A stretch of 64,000 nucleotides of DNA. Source: Burkholderia sp. WP9 (GTDB lineage: Bacteria > Pseudomonadota > Gammaproteobacteria > Burkholderiales > Burkholderiaceae). The stretch's first letter is position 1, and each line of letters starts with the position of its first letter. The DNA lies in contig NZ_FNTG01000001.1 of the NCBI RefSeq assembly GCF_900104795.1, positions 496,001 to 560,000 on the forward strand, in the 5' to 3' direction. Shown one piece after another: positions 27,905 to 36,827 of the stretch. A program made the translations under genes and the position numbers. Under the pieces are notes generated by a model that had not been told where the DNA came from, searched no databases, and saw only the letters and a program-made list of their open reading frames with translations.

Positions 27905-29986
27905 ATGTCGACGCCGTTTTCCTGGCCTCTTTCCCCCGACACCTTCCTCGCACTCGAAGCGCTCGACGATCCGGTGGTGCTCGATTGGGTGGGGCGGCAG
28001 AACGCGCGTACGCTTGCGGCATGGGGGAGCGGGGCGCGCTTTGACGCGTTCAAAGACCGGCTCGCCGCGATTTACTTGCGTGACGATCGCCCGGTCATCC
28101 CCGGGCGATGGCGGGATTGGGCTTACGATCTCTGGCAAGACGAACACAATCCCCGAGGTATCTGGCGCCGCACTTCATGGGCGAATTGGCGTGCAGGCCA
28201 ATCCGACTGGCAGACATTGCTCGATTTCGATCTGCTTTGTGAAGAAGAGCAGACGCCGTGGGTCTGCGTCAACGAGAAGATCCTCGATCCGGATGGCGAC
28301 CGGGCGCTGATTTTCCTCTCGCCCGGTGGGTCGGATGCGCTCGTCGTGCGCGAGTTCGATCTGGAAACACTGCGTTTTGTCGATGATGGATTCGCGCTTC
28401 CCGGACCAGGCAAGCATTCGATTTTCTGGATCGACCGCGACACTGTCTATGTTGGTTGGGACAACGGCGGCGCGAGTCTGACGCGTTCCGGCTATCCGCG
28501 CGAAGTGCGGCGCTGGGCGCGCGGCACACCGATAACGGACGCACCGGTCGTGTTCCGCGCAGAATTCGACGATGTCTCGGTTTGCGCCTTTTACGATCCC
28601 GTCGATCGGCGCCACGCGCTGTCCGTCGCCGTCGATTCATTTGATTCGGAGACCTACTATCTTTCCGCTTCGCAGGAGTGGCAGCGTTTCGACGCGCCGA
28701 CGCACGTCGCAATCGAGGCGTGGGCCGGCTGGCTGCTGCTTCAACCGCGCCTTCCCTGGGATTGCGGCGGGGTGGTCTATGCCGGCGGGACATTGCTGGC
28801 CGTTCGCGAGGCGGTATTCTTGCGCGGCGAGCGCGATTGCGTGCCACTCTTCGTGCCCACGCCGACAACTTCGGGCTGCGGCTACTCGATCACGCAGCAC
28901 CAGCTGATCGTTTCATATCTCGACGACGTGCAGCAGCGCACGGTTCTGTGGCATGCAAGACCGTCGGGCGATGCGTCCTGGGAGTGGGTGTCGCGCGAGT
29001 TTCCATTGCAGGAGAACGTGCAGGTCGGTGTTTCGCCGATCGAGTCGACCATCGGCGACGAGGCGTATGTCAGTGTGGAGGACTATCTTCAGCCGGGTGG
29101 TTGCTGGATTGTCGATCTCGCGCAGGATGATCTCTCGCAGTGGCAATTGATTGACCGATACCCTGCCAGTTTCGATGCCACGCCTTTCGCGGTGACGCGC
29201 GCTCACGCGGTGTCGGCGGACGGCACCCGGGTGCCCTATACCCTGATCGGGCCGCGAGAGCGCACAGAGCAACCGCGGCCGTGTTTGCTGAACGGGTATG
29301 GCGGCTTCGCGATTTCGCTGACGTCGGGCTACATGAGCGGGGTCGGTCTCGGTTGGTTGGAGGCCGGCGGTGTCTACGTGGTGGCGAATACGCGTGGTGG
29401 CGGGGAGTTCGGCCCTGCCTGGCATACCGCGGCGGTGGGTCCCAACCGGCAGCGCGCGTTCGACGACTTCATCGCTGTCGCGCAGGCGCTCATTGACACC
29501 GGGGTGACGACGCCTGCGCAACTGGGCATTCAGGGCGGCAGCAACGGTGGTCTGCTGGTGGCGGCTTGCATGGTGCAACGGCCCGAGTTGTTCGGTGCCG
29601 TGGTCAGTCAGATGCCGCTGCTGGACATGAGCCGCTACCATCTTCTGCACGCAGGGGCATCATGGCTCGAAGAATACGGCGATCCGGATGTGCCCGGGGA
29701 CGCGAGCGTGCTCGCCGCGTATTCGCCTTACCATCGGGTATCGGCTAACCGGCAGTACCCGCCCGTGCTGTTCATGACATCCACCGACGACGACCGTGTA
29801 CACCCCGGCCATGCCCGCAAGATGGCCGCACGATTGCAGGCGCTCGGCGCCGTGCAGGTCTGGTACTTCGAGGACACGCAGGGCGGCCACGCAGCCGCGG
29901 ACGGGCTGCAAATGGCGGTGCAGGACGCTCTTGTCCTCGAGTTCTTGTGGTCGTGCCTGGGTGACGGCGAGCGGCGTGTCACCTGA
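27905..29986 (+). CDS. Prolyl oligopeptidase family serine peptidase (S9A)
   Basis: A 693-aa peptidase cleaving short peptides after proline or a similar residue. The N-terminal ~400 residues match the regulatory beta-propeller (WRDWAYDLWQDEHNPRGIWRRT near residue 70), and the C-terminal alpha/beta-hydrolase domain carries the catalytic set. The nucleophile is Ser546 in GGSNGGLL, the Asp lies in STDDDRVHPGHA and the His in GGHAA. The oxyanion-side motif YGGFAIS is also present. There is no signal peptide, so it is probably cytoplasmic. Specificity (prolyl oligopeptidase versus oligopeptidase B) is not settled. GGGAG precedes the ATG. Confidence 0.92.
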   Translation: MSTPFSWPLSPDTFLALEALDDPVVLDWVGRQNARTLAAWGSGARFDAFKDRLAAIYLRDDRPVIPGRWRDWAYDLWQDEHNPRGIWRRTSWANWRAGQSDWQTLLDFDLLCEEEQTPWVCVNEKILDPDGDRALIFLSPGGSDALVVREFDLETLRFVDDGFALPGPGKHSIFWIDRDTVYVGWDNGGASLTRSGYPREVRRWARGTPITDAPVVFRAEFDDVSVCAFYDPVDRRHALSVAVDSFDSETYYLSASQEWQRFDAPTHVAIEAWAGWLLLQPRLPWDCGGVVYAGGTLLAVREAVFLRGERDCVPLFVPTPTTSGCGYSITQHQLIVSYLDDVQQRTVLWHARPSGDASWEWVSREFPLQENVQVGVSPIESTIGDEAYVSVEDYLQPGGCWIVDLAQDDLSQWQLIDRYPASFDATPFAVTRAHAVSADGTRVPYTLIGPRERTEQPRPCLLNGYGGFAISLTSGYMSGVGLGWLEAGGVYVVANTRGGGEFGPAWHTAAVGPNRQRAFDDFIAVAQALIDTGVTTPAQLGIQGGSNGGLLVAACMVQRPELFGAVVSQMPLLDMSRYHLLHAGASWLEEYGDPDVPGDASVLAAYSPYHRVSANRQYPPVLFMTSTDDDRVHPGHARKMAARLQALGAVQVWYFEDTQGGHAAADGLQMAVQDALVLEFLWSCLGDGERRVT

Positions 29987-30042
29987 GTGCCACCTGAGCG
30001 CCATGCGGGCGCGTGAGGTCCAGTCAGTCGGCCAGGCGAGCG

Positions 30043-30819
30043 TCAGCCGAGTTGCGCGACAACCGGCGCGTGGTCCGACGGCTGATCCCACTTGCGAGGC
30101 ACCTTGTCGATGTCGCATGACGAGCACACTTCAGCCAGCGCCTTCGACAGCAGAATGTGATCGATGCGCAACCCGGCGTTACGGCGGAACGCCATCATCC
30201 GGTAGTCCCACCACGAGTAGAGCTTCTCCGGCTGCTCGAACTGGCGGAATGCGTCGACGAGGCCGAGTTCGATCAGACGCACGAACTCCGCGCGCTCTTC
30301 CGGCGACACCAGATTCTGGCCTTCCCACGCTTTCGGATCGTGCACGTCGCGATCTTCCGGCGCGATGTTGTAGTCGCCGAGCAGCGCGAGCTTCGGATGC
30401 AATGCCATCTCGCTCGCGATCCAGTCGTGCAGTGCGGCGAGCCAGCGCAGCTTGTAGGCGAACTTGTCGGTGCCCGGCGCCTGGCCGTTCGGGAAGTAGG
30501 CGGAGATAACGCGCGTGCCTTCAATGGTCGCTGCAATTACGCGTTGCTGCGGATCCTCGAACCCGGGAATATTGCGCACGACGCTGTCTTCGTCGACCGT
30601 CAGGCCGTCGCGCACCAGAATGCCGACGCCGTTGTAAGTCTTCTGACCGGCAAACCAGCTCCGGTAACCTTTCTCCGCGAGTTCGGCGCGGGGAAATTTT
30701 TCGTCTGGCAACTTCAGTTCCTGAAGGCACAACACGTCGGTGCCGCTGGTTTCGAGCCAGTCGATCACATGCTGCTGGCGGACTTTGAGGGAGTTGACGT
30801 TCCAGGTAGCGATTTTCAT
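30043..30819 (-). CDS. xth: Exodeoxyribonuclease III
   Basis: Base-excision-repair enzyme with AP-endonuclease and 3'-5' exonuclease activity. The 258-aa protein has the family signature from its first residues: MKIATWNVNSLKVRQQHVIDW, LQELKLPD with the metal-binding Glu34, GDYNIAPEDRDVHDP and the catalytic SDHAPVVAQL near the end. The frame is open to 30906, but the conserved N-terminus begins at the ATG at 30819. It is convergent with the peptidase gene and divergent from the small gene to its right. Confidence 0.96.
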   Translation of the reverse strand: MKIATWNVNSLKVRQQHVIDWLETSGTDVLCLQELKLPDEKFPRAELAEKGYRSWFAGQKTYNGVGILVRDGLTVDEDSVVRNIPGFEDPQQRVIAATIEGTRVISAYFPNGQAPGTDKFAYKLRWLAALHDWIASEMALHPKLALLGDYNIAPEDRDVHDPKAWEGQNLVSPEERAEFVRLIELGLVDAFRQFEQPEKLYSWWDYRMMAFRRNAGLRIDHILLSKALAEVCSSCDIDKVPRKWDQPSDHAPVVAQLG

Positions 30820-30990
30820 GACATTCTCACAAGCTTGCGTGATTCCGATAGTCCCGCATCTTATCGCGCGGAAGAGGGGGTGGTGAAAATGGCCCTGGCG
30901 CGGCAACGAAAATAAAAGGGCGGTGCCGTCCCGCTGCGGCGTATAGTGGGATCACACACACTCGCATTCTTGCGCATCGGGGGAGGCATC

Positions 30991-31278
30991 ATGGCTGAAC
31001 TTTATCCGGCTCTTTATAAGGACTTCGAAGTGCACCCGTTGGTGTTTTCGCGGACGTTCGACAAGTTCGACGGCCACAAGCGTCATGCCGAAGGTTACGA
31101 CGTCGCGGTACGCGTTTGCCGGCCCGGCGCGATTAGCGGCTCGACGGCGAGCCGCGTGTTTCGTCTCGTGCGGCCGTCCACGTTTTCCGATTTTGGTGTG
31201 GCCAAGCGCAGCGCGAGCCAGTACGGCGCGGATATCATCGACGGCAAGGTGGAAGGCGCGACGGTCCAGGATCTGTGA
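30991..31278 (+). CDS. Conserved small hypothetical protein (95 aa)
   Basis: A soluble, basic 95-aa protein without signal peptide or membrane segment, beginning MAELYPALYKDFEVHPLVFS. The frame extends upstream to a GTG at 30946, but GGGGGAGG lies just before the ATG at 30991, which is clearly the start. I do not recognise a family. The uniform codon use and strong ribosome-binding site support a real gene. The initiator tRNA gene follows 78 bases later, behind its own promoter. Confidence 0.75.
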   Translation: MAELYPALYKDFEVHPLVFSRTFDKFDGHKRHAEGYDVAVRVCRPGAISGSTASRVFRLVRPSTFSDFGVAKRSASQYGADIIDGKVEGATVQDL

Positions 31279-31314
31279 GTCGTTTCGCGAGCGCGAAATA
31301 ATTCGCGCGTTTGT

Positions 31315-31343
31315 TTGACGTATTGAGAACATCTCTATACAAT
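31315..31343 (+). promoter_or_regulatory. Sigma-70 promoter of the initiator tRNA gene
   Basis: TTGACG (31315-31320) and TACAAT (31338-31343) are separated by exactly 17 bases. The expected start, near 31350, lies a few bases before the mature tRNA. Confidence 0.82.
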
Positions 31344-31356
31344 TCGTTTTCTCTGA

Positions 31357-31433
<77 letters not shown>

Positions 31434-31548
31434 AAGCCCAGTAGTGAGTGTCGCGATAGCTGGGTGGCATGCAAAAGGTTCTTTGTTTGCTTGCAGGGCA
31501 ATCGCCGTGTCGTTCAAGCGTGAGTGTCCAAAAATATCGCAAAACATC

Positions 31549-31571
31549 AAACCCGCTACGGCGGGTTTTTT
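31549..31571 (+). terminator. Terminator downstream of tRNA-fMet
   Basis: The AAACCCGC/GCGGGTTT stem with loop TACG continues into a run of T residues. It is about 115 bases after the tRNA 3' end. Confidence 0.85.
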
Positions 31572-31810
31572 GTTTTCCGCATCTGACCTATTGAGACCCG
31601 CTGGCTAACGCATTCGACAACTGCTCGTGCGAAAGTGCGTGCATTGCAACCATTCGCGGCAGCGGGCTTGCAAAGGAAGGGATATCACTTGATCGTCGTG
31701 AGCGATCTCAACGCGCTACACCACCGCGCGCCAGACGCGGGCGCGGATTAACGCAAATTCGCGCCGTACGCTGCGTTCGCGATGGATGGCGTCACCTGAG
31801 CCGCACCAGC

Positions 31811-32557
31811 TCAATCATTGTCCTGTCTCCCTATCTTGGTCGTTCGTACCGACTCGCTTGCCGCGGAAGCAGGGAAGGGGTTGGTCAAGTCGCGGTTGCG
31901 AAGCCATCCGGTCACGATCTTACGAGAGTCTGTTTCATCAATCGACATATCGGGACTCACGTATCGCGCGTACGAGTAACCTTCGCGCCGGCTAAGTAAT
32001 GTGACGAGATCTCCTGGCAAAATATACTGCCGCCGTTTGCCGATGCCCGGTTTTTCATAGAAATAGGTTTTGTTGGTGGAAACGGCGATACCAACGGCGT
32101 CGAATCGTTCAGTCGCCGAATACTGACTTGCGCCACGTTCTCCGGGCGCCGCATTAAACAAGCCCGCTGCACTCTGACACCCCGCGTGCGGACGATCTGT
32201 TTTTAGCGCGATTTCATTGTCGTGCAGATACAGCGTGCCGTCGATTTCCGCCCGTGGGTCGCGTTGAGCATAGGAGAACATTCCTTTATAGGGAATGAAG
32301 TCGAACGTCTTCATTCGCAACACCGCTGTTCCGTCCGCGCTTTTGACTCCCTCATCTCTGTTCGCCATGAACAGGAACCCGCATGAGAATGGGGTTTCCT
32401 GGGCGCGGTAATAGCCGACGATATCCTCTCCCGACTGATACGTTACGAAACTCAGTTCGTCGTATGTCGTCGCGACACCGGCGGTGGCGATTTGGCAGGC
32501 CAACATAAGGAAGCAGGATGCAATCGCTTTGAAAAGCCCTCTATTTGAATTTTTCAT
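31811..32557 (-). CDS. Secreted SH3-like protein, candidate immunity protein of the muramidase effector
   Basis: A 248-aa protein with an N-terminal export signal (KAIASCFLMLACQIATAG). A Cys at residue 21 is a non-canonical lipobox candidate, so it is periplasmic or a lipoprotein. The C-terminal third (TYFYEKPGIGKRRQYILPGD to VTGWLRNRDL) resembles bacterial SH3 domains that bind peptidoglycan peptides. Its start overlaps the end of the effector gene by 17 bases, the tight coupling expected for effector-immunity pairs. A cell-wall-degrading effector needs a periplasmic antidote, which this protein could be. The immunity role is inferred from position and export. The gene looks AT-richer than its neighbours, suggesting transfer. 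Confidence 0.7.
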   Translation of the reverse strand: MKNSNRGLFKAIASCFLMLACQIATAGVATTYDELSFVTYQSGEDIVGYYRAQETPFSCGFLFMANRDEGVKSADGTAVLRMKTFDFIPYKGMFSYAQRDPRAEIDGTLYLHDNEIALKTDRPHAGCQSAAGLFNAAPGERGASQYSATERFDAVGIAVSTNKTYFYEKPGIGKRRQYILPGDLVTLLSRREGYSYARYVSPDMSIDETDSRKIVTGWLRNRDLTNPFPASAASESVRTTKIGRQDND

Positions 32558-33983
32558 AAAATTTTCTCATCGATTCAGGATATTTTTGAGGATAATGTTG
32601 GCCGTTGTAATAATATGCAAAAGACTCCCAGTTCTTCTCTTGCAGTGCTTTTTTTGCTGAACTGTTCATGTTGACGTAGGCGACAAAAAGATCAAATTGC
32701 TCGTCAACGCCCTGCATTTCGAGGTTGGCTAACTCGATGGGACTTGCGTAGCCCATTTCTTCGTAGAAAAAGGCCAACACCTGGAATGCTCCCCATGAGC
32801 AGGCCATGATCGCGGCATCACGATTCAACGCGCATGCCTGAACAAAACGCTCGTATTGGTGCATGACTTTTTCATCGCTGTGCGACCAGCCATGATCGTC
32901 AGTTTCGCCAGCCGTGTATCCGCCTTGAATCGGCAGGCAAAGATTAGGAAATGCCGGGAAAGGATTCGGCTGCTTTTTTAATAAAGCCGGCTTTTCATTT
33001 CTCTTGTCCTTCGGCAAGAGGGATCGAAAGAAGACATGACGTTCGTAGCGAATTTTTGGCAAGCCGTTGTCACAGAATCCCACCCCATCGCTTTCGGTCA
33101 TCGCGACCGCCTTGATGGCAGCCGCCTCACAGCCGAGAGTCTTCGCCGCCTCAGCGTATTTCTTCTCGCTTATTTCGAGCGTTTTGGGATAGTTGAGCTT
33201 TGATCCGAGCACGTTGAATGCGACAGTGGTCGGCTTGCCGGTATCGACAACCGTGTAGTAGTGGTCAATGGTCACGGTCGTCTTTTCCTTTTTCGTCTTA
33301 CCGTCGATCGTGGTTTCCTTATGGCGTGTCGGCGTATCCCTTTTGACTTTGCCCTGCTCAGTGACTTTCTGCGACCAACCGATATAAGGCCCAAACTCGC
33401 CCACGAGCCGCTCGACGGTCATGACTTCATCGTGTTGCACCACAGGAACGTTCAATTCCTGCTCGAATTCCTCCTTCGGCGTGAGCTTCGTCGTGGCTTC
33501 CAGGTGGTATTCGGGGCTGGTGACCGTAAATACGCTGATGTCTTTCTTCGGTGTGACCGTGGCCTTCCAGACGAACTCGCCTCGACGGTTCTTCACCAGC
33601 ACGTCAATCGGCTGGTTGCGTGCGGCATTGCGAATCGTGATCGCGTAGCCGTCTTTGTCCGTTGTCGCTTCAATGGTGTTTGCAATCGCAGGCGGAGGAG
33701 GCGCGGTAGTCGCGGAGGCGACGGCGGGAGCGGACGTGGCTAGCGTTGCCGATGCGTCGGCAGCGTCGGTCTGCGCGCCGGTTGTCCATTGCGGAGCGGG
33801 CCGCGCGCCCGCACCCGCCTTGATCTGCACGGAGAGTCCTTCAATGGGCTTCTGCAGGACGTCACGAAAGACAAGGGTAGCTTGCACGTAGGGCGCAGCC
33901 GATGCCTTCGGCTGACTTGCTGGATGCTTGTGATGAGCCATAGGTTCTTGCAGGTTCGTTGTTCGTTTGCACACACGACTCAC
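32541..33983 (-). CDS. Type VI secretion effector with N-acetylmuramidase (DUF3380-like) domain
   Basis: Predicted cell-wall hydrolase delivered by the VgrG spike. Residues about 30-165 form an Ig/transthyretin-like beta domain interrupted by an Ala/Pro linker (about 70-100), probably the VgrG-docking part. Residues about 270-480 match the N-acetylmuramidase family: AAAIKAVAMTESDGVGF with candidate catalytic Glu297, IRYERHVFFR, and AAIMACSWGAFQVLAFFYEEMG. There is no signal peptide, as expected for T6SS cargo. The GTG start overlaps the vgrG stop (GTGA); an ATG at 33941 is the alternative start. The immunity-candidate gene overlaps its end by 17 bases. Confidence 0.82.
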   Translation of the reverse strand: MSRVCKRTTNLQEPMAHHKHPASQPKASAAPYVQATLVFRDVLQKPIEGLSVQIKAGAGARPAPQWTTGAQTDAADASATLATSAPAVASATTAPPPPAIANTIEATTDKDGYAITIRNAARNQPIDVLVKNRRGEFVWKATVTPKKDISVFTVTSPEYHLEATTKLTPKEEFEQELNVPVVQHDEVMTVERLVGEFGPYIGWSQKVTEQGKVKRDTPTRHKETTIDGKTKKEKTTVTIDHYYTVVDTGKPTTVAFNVLGSKLNYPKTLEISEKKYAEAAKTLGCEAAAIKAVAMTESDGVGFCDNGLPKIRYERHVFFRSLLPKDKRNEKPALLKKQPNPFPAFPNLCLPIQGGYTAGETDDHGWSHSDEKVMHQYERFVQACALNRDAAIMACSWGAFQVLAFFYEEMGYASPIELANLEMQGVDEQFDLFVAYVNMNSSAKKALQEKNWESFAYYYNGQHYPQKYPESMRKFYEKFK

Positions 33984-36739
33984 GCCGACGCGTCGCTATC
34001 GTCGGACTCGTCATGGTCGTACGCGTCTTCCGCGACGCGCCAGTCGCCCGCGCCAACTTCGCACTTCACTTGGGTCGATGCCGGCGTGGTGACGGTGAGC
34101 GTGGCCCCGTTCGTCAACATCCCCTGCTGCTGGATCGTGCCGTCGGGCAGATAAATTCGATAAGACTGGTCTGCCAGCCTTAGGCCGACGCCATGATTCC
34201 TGGCGACGGTACTCACGTCGAACGTCTGGGTGTAAATGCCGGCCGGATTCTGAACGAGCGGGGCGAGCGGAAGGACGGGCAGTGGCGCGCGCATCGACGA
34301 TGCGTCCGGTTTGCCCCAGTGAGGGGTCTTTTCGAGAATGGGCCCGGGCGAGCCGTTGACGATGCCGCCCGCGCTGATCTGGATGTACGAACCGCCCGCG
34401 CCAATCCAGACTTCCTTCGCGGCGGTGAGAACAATCTTGCCGTCTGTGCTGCCAATGGTGATGTCCTTGAGAGCGGCAAGCGCCAGTTCATCGCTTTGCG
34501 CCTGGATGTCTATCCTGCCTTTCGCCGCGATCAGCTTCATGCCGAGCGCGTAGGCGAACATGGAGATCGCACCGCGCACCGAGGCGAGTAAAGACCTCCC
34601 TGATGACACGCTCACGTCGCGGCCCGCCGTGACCGCATGATCATTTGCGCTCGCCATGTGCGTGCCGTCGGCCGCCGAGGTCGCGATGCCCGCGCTACTC
34701 ACCAGCAGCAAATCGGGGCGCGTCATTTCCGGTGACGGGTTCTCGCAGGTTCTTGCGCCGCCGTTGAGCGCGTTGTTCTGCGCGCCGATCGAGCGGGCTG
34801 CGTCGTTCTGGTTTGCTTCGATGGGTTGGGCGTTGTGCCGCTGCGCAAGCTGCGCGAGGTCTTCATGCTGTTCGCGCGCCCGCGTTAGACGCTGCACCGT
34901 TTCACCCATGTCCTTGACGGGCGACATTGCCCCGGCCCGTGGTTCGGTCGTCACCAGCATGCCCTGGTTTGCACGCACCACGCCGTGCGCCTGCGTTGCC
35001 AGTTCGAAGCCTTCACCGCGCGCCTCGTCGCGTCCTTGGTGTCCGTCGATACGCGTGTTAAAGCCAAGCACGAGCCGCGACTGCGCGTGGTCACTTGCAA
35101 CCTGAACCTGCAACTGTCCAGGAGTGTCGTCCGTCACGACGCTGTTGGCCAAGTGGCCTTTCAGTTCCCGGCTGCGCCAGCCCGACAGCGCATCGTTCTT
35201 CGGCAAGGCCCACGGAGCCTGGTGAAGCTCTGTCGTATGCTCGGACATGATGTAGGGCCGGTCCGGGTCGCTGTCGTAGTAGCCCACCAGTACGTGGTGT
35301 CCGACGCGCGGCAGCCACATTGCGCCGTGTTCGGCGCCATGCCAGGGCGACGCGACCCGCAGCCAGCAGCTTGCGTCCTGGTCGGTCGGCCCGATCCTGT
35401 CCCAGACAAAATGAGCTTTGACGCGCCCGTACTGGTCACAGTAAGTTGACTCTTCCCCGTACCCCGTGATGACGGCCGCTTCGGCGTAGGCGCGGGGCTT
35501 CTTCGCTTTTTGCGGCGTACGGTAGAACGTAGCGGCGGGCACGGCCATAAACTTCGTTTCGCAACTGTACGGGCGCATGAGACTGCCGTGCTGCGAGACG
35601 GTATCGTTGTTGACGATTTCGGTATCGGTGGACACGACCAGGTATTCGCCGTCGCCGGGCGTCAGCGGATAGCCCTGGAGGGCAAACGTATAGCCCGTCA
35701 TCAGTCCGCGCAGGTTGCCTTTGCCTTTCGCGCTCAGACTCTTCGACCGGTGTGCTTCGACTTTCACGCGTGCGAGGTGCTTGCTGTCGAAGTCGGGATC
35801 ATTGCGCCACGAAGGATCGACACCGTTCGGTCCTTCCATGGGCTGCGAGTAGTCGCCCCACGCATATTCCTCGGCGTTGTCGCATGAGCGCTGACTGTGG
35901 TCCGCCTGTTCGACCGTCAGCGCCGAAAGTGACTGCGTGTAGTCGTAGTCGACCAGCGTCACCTGGCCCGTCGTCAGTTGCCGGGAAACGCGAAACGCGT
36001 GGACATGTTCTTCGTCGATGCGCTGGCCGTCGCGGTCGAGAAAGCGCAGCGTCTGATAAGCGGGCGGGTGCTTCTGGTAGGAGCCAGGCGAGTCGCACAA
36101 CACCAGCGTGCTCTCGTTGAAGAAGAACGTGATGCCCCATTCCTGCCACAGCCGGGACAGCCACGCGAAATCCGACTCCCACCACTGCCGCTGATACTCG
36201 CGCTTCGGATAGGGGCGGCGCGCAGCGCCGGGACCGGCGAGGCGCATGTCGAACGGGTACGGGTATTTCTGCAGTACCTCGCGCGTTATCTCGGTCACGT
36301 CCTTGTCTTGCAGGATCCGGCTATCACGGTTCAACGTGGCGAGATATAACCAGGGGCGAATGTTGAGCCGGTAGTACGCACGCCGCTCATCCGCGCCGAC
36401 GCACTTCGCCGAGACGATCAGCCCTGTCAGCTTGCGCACGTCCCCGCCGCAGTTCGCTGCCGCGCCCGAGCGGCCCGGATCCGAGGCGCCACTGCCCTCG
36501 ATAGCGATGTTGACGGTGACCTCCTTGCCGATCAGCGAGTCGACGTCGACTAGCCGCTGCGCCTCGACAACGCTCAGCCGCGCGTCATCCATCGTGCTGA
36601 CATCGACATCGTAGTCGTACAGACGGCCGAGCTTCTCTTTCCCCGCCAGCCGGCCAACGACGAACAGTGATTCGCCTGCCCATTGCGGCAGCGCCTTGCC
36701 GCTCATTTCCAGCGTGCGCGGCTGTTTAAACCAGGACAT
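33980..36739 (-). CDS. vgrG: Type VI secretion spike protein VgrG
   Basis: Trimeric spike tip of the T6SS, homologous to phage gp27-gp5. Order: gp27-like Phage_GPD domain (about residues 10-420; RPWLYLATLNRDSRILQDKDV, WWESDFAWLSRLWQEWGI), gp5 OB-fold (VITGYGEESTYCDQYGRVKAHF, WLRVASPWHGAEHGAMWLPR, HHVLVGYYDSDPDRPYI), then DUF2345 needle repeats (about 640-800). A C-terminal extension of about 100 residues resembles a transthyretin-like adaptor (YRIYLPDGTIQQQGMLTNG) and ends in an acidic tail. The ATG at 36739 has GGAG six bases upstream. The 919-aa length is that of an evolved or adaptor-bearing VgrG, and the effector gene overlaps its stop. Confidence 0.95.
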   Translation of the reverse strand: MSWFKQPRTLEMSGKALPQWAGESLFVVGRLAGKEKLGRLYDYDVDVSTMDDARLSVVEAQRLVDVDSLIGKEVTVNIAIEGSGASDPGRSGAAANCGGDVRKLTGLIVSAKCVGADERRAYYRLNIRPWLYLATLNRDSRILQDKDVTEITREVLQKYPYPFDMRLAGPGAARRPYPKREYQRQWWESDFAWLSRLWQEWGITFFFNESTLVLCDSPGSYQKHPPAYQTLRFLDRDGQRIDEEHVHAFRVSRQLTTGQVTLVDYDYTQSLSALTVEQADHSQRSCDNAEEYAWGDYSQPMEGPNGVDPSWRNDPDFDSKHLARVKVEAHRSKSLSAKGKGNLRGLMTGYTFALQGYPLTPGDGEYLVVSTDTEIVNNDTVSQHGSLMRPYSCETKFMAVPAATFYRTPQKAKKPRAYAEAAVITGYGEESTYCDQYGRVKAHFVWDRIGPTDQDASCWLRVASPWHGAEHGAMWLPRVGHHVLVGYYDSDPDRPYIMSEHTTELHQAPWALPKNDALSGWRSRELKGHLANSVVTDDTPGQLQVQVASDHAQSRLVLGFNTRIDGHQGRDEARGEGFELATQAHGVVRANQGMLVTTEPRAGAMSPVKDMGETVQRLTRAREQHEDLAQLAQRHNAQPIEANQNDAARSIGAQNNALNGGARTCENPSPEMTRPDLLLVSSAGIATSAADGTHMASANDHAVTAGRDVSVSSGRSLLASVRGAISMFAYALGMKLIAAKGRIDIQAQSDELALAALKDITIGSTDGKIVLTAAKEVWIGAGGSYIQISAGGIVNGSPGPILEKTPHWGKPDASSMRAPLPVLPLAPLVQNPAGIYTQTFDVSTVARNHGVGLRLADQSYRIYLPDGTIQQQGMLTNGATLTVTTPASTQVKCEVGAGDWRVAEDAYDHDESDDSDASA

Positions 36740-36827
36740 CGGCGACTCCAATCATCAGCAACTCCCTTGGCGAGCAACTCAGATAGGGTGGTAAATCAGG
36801 CACTGGAAAATGAGATCGTCACGCTGC

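Noticed and set aside
36752..36827. Possible tssG remnant between tssF and vgrG
   Set aside because: The gap is too short, and the frames crossing it show no TssG motifs.
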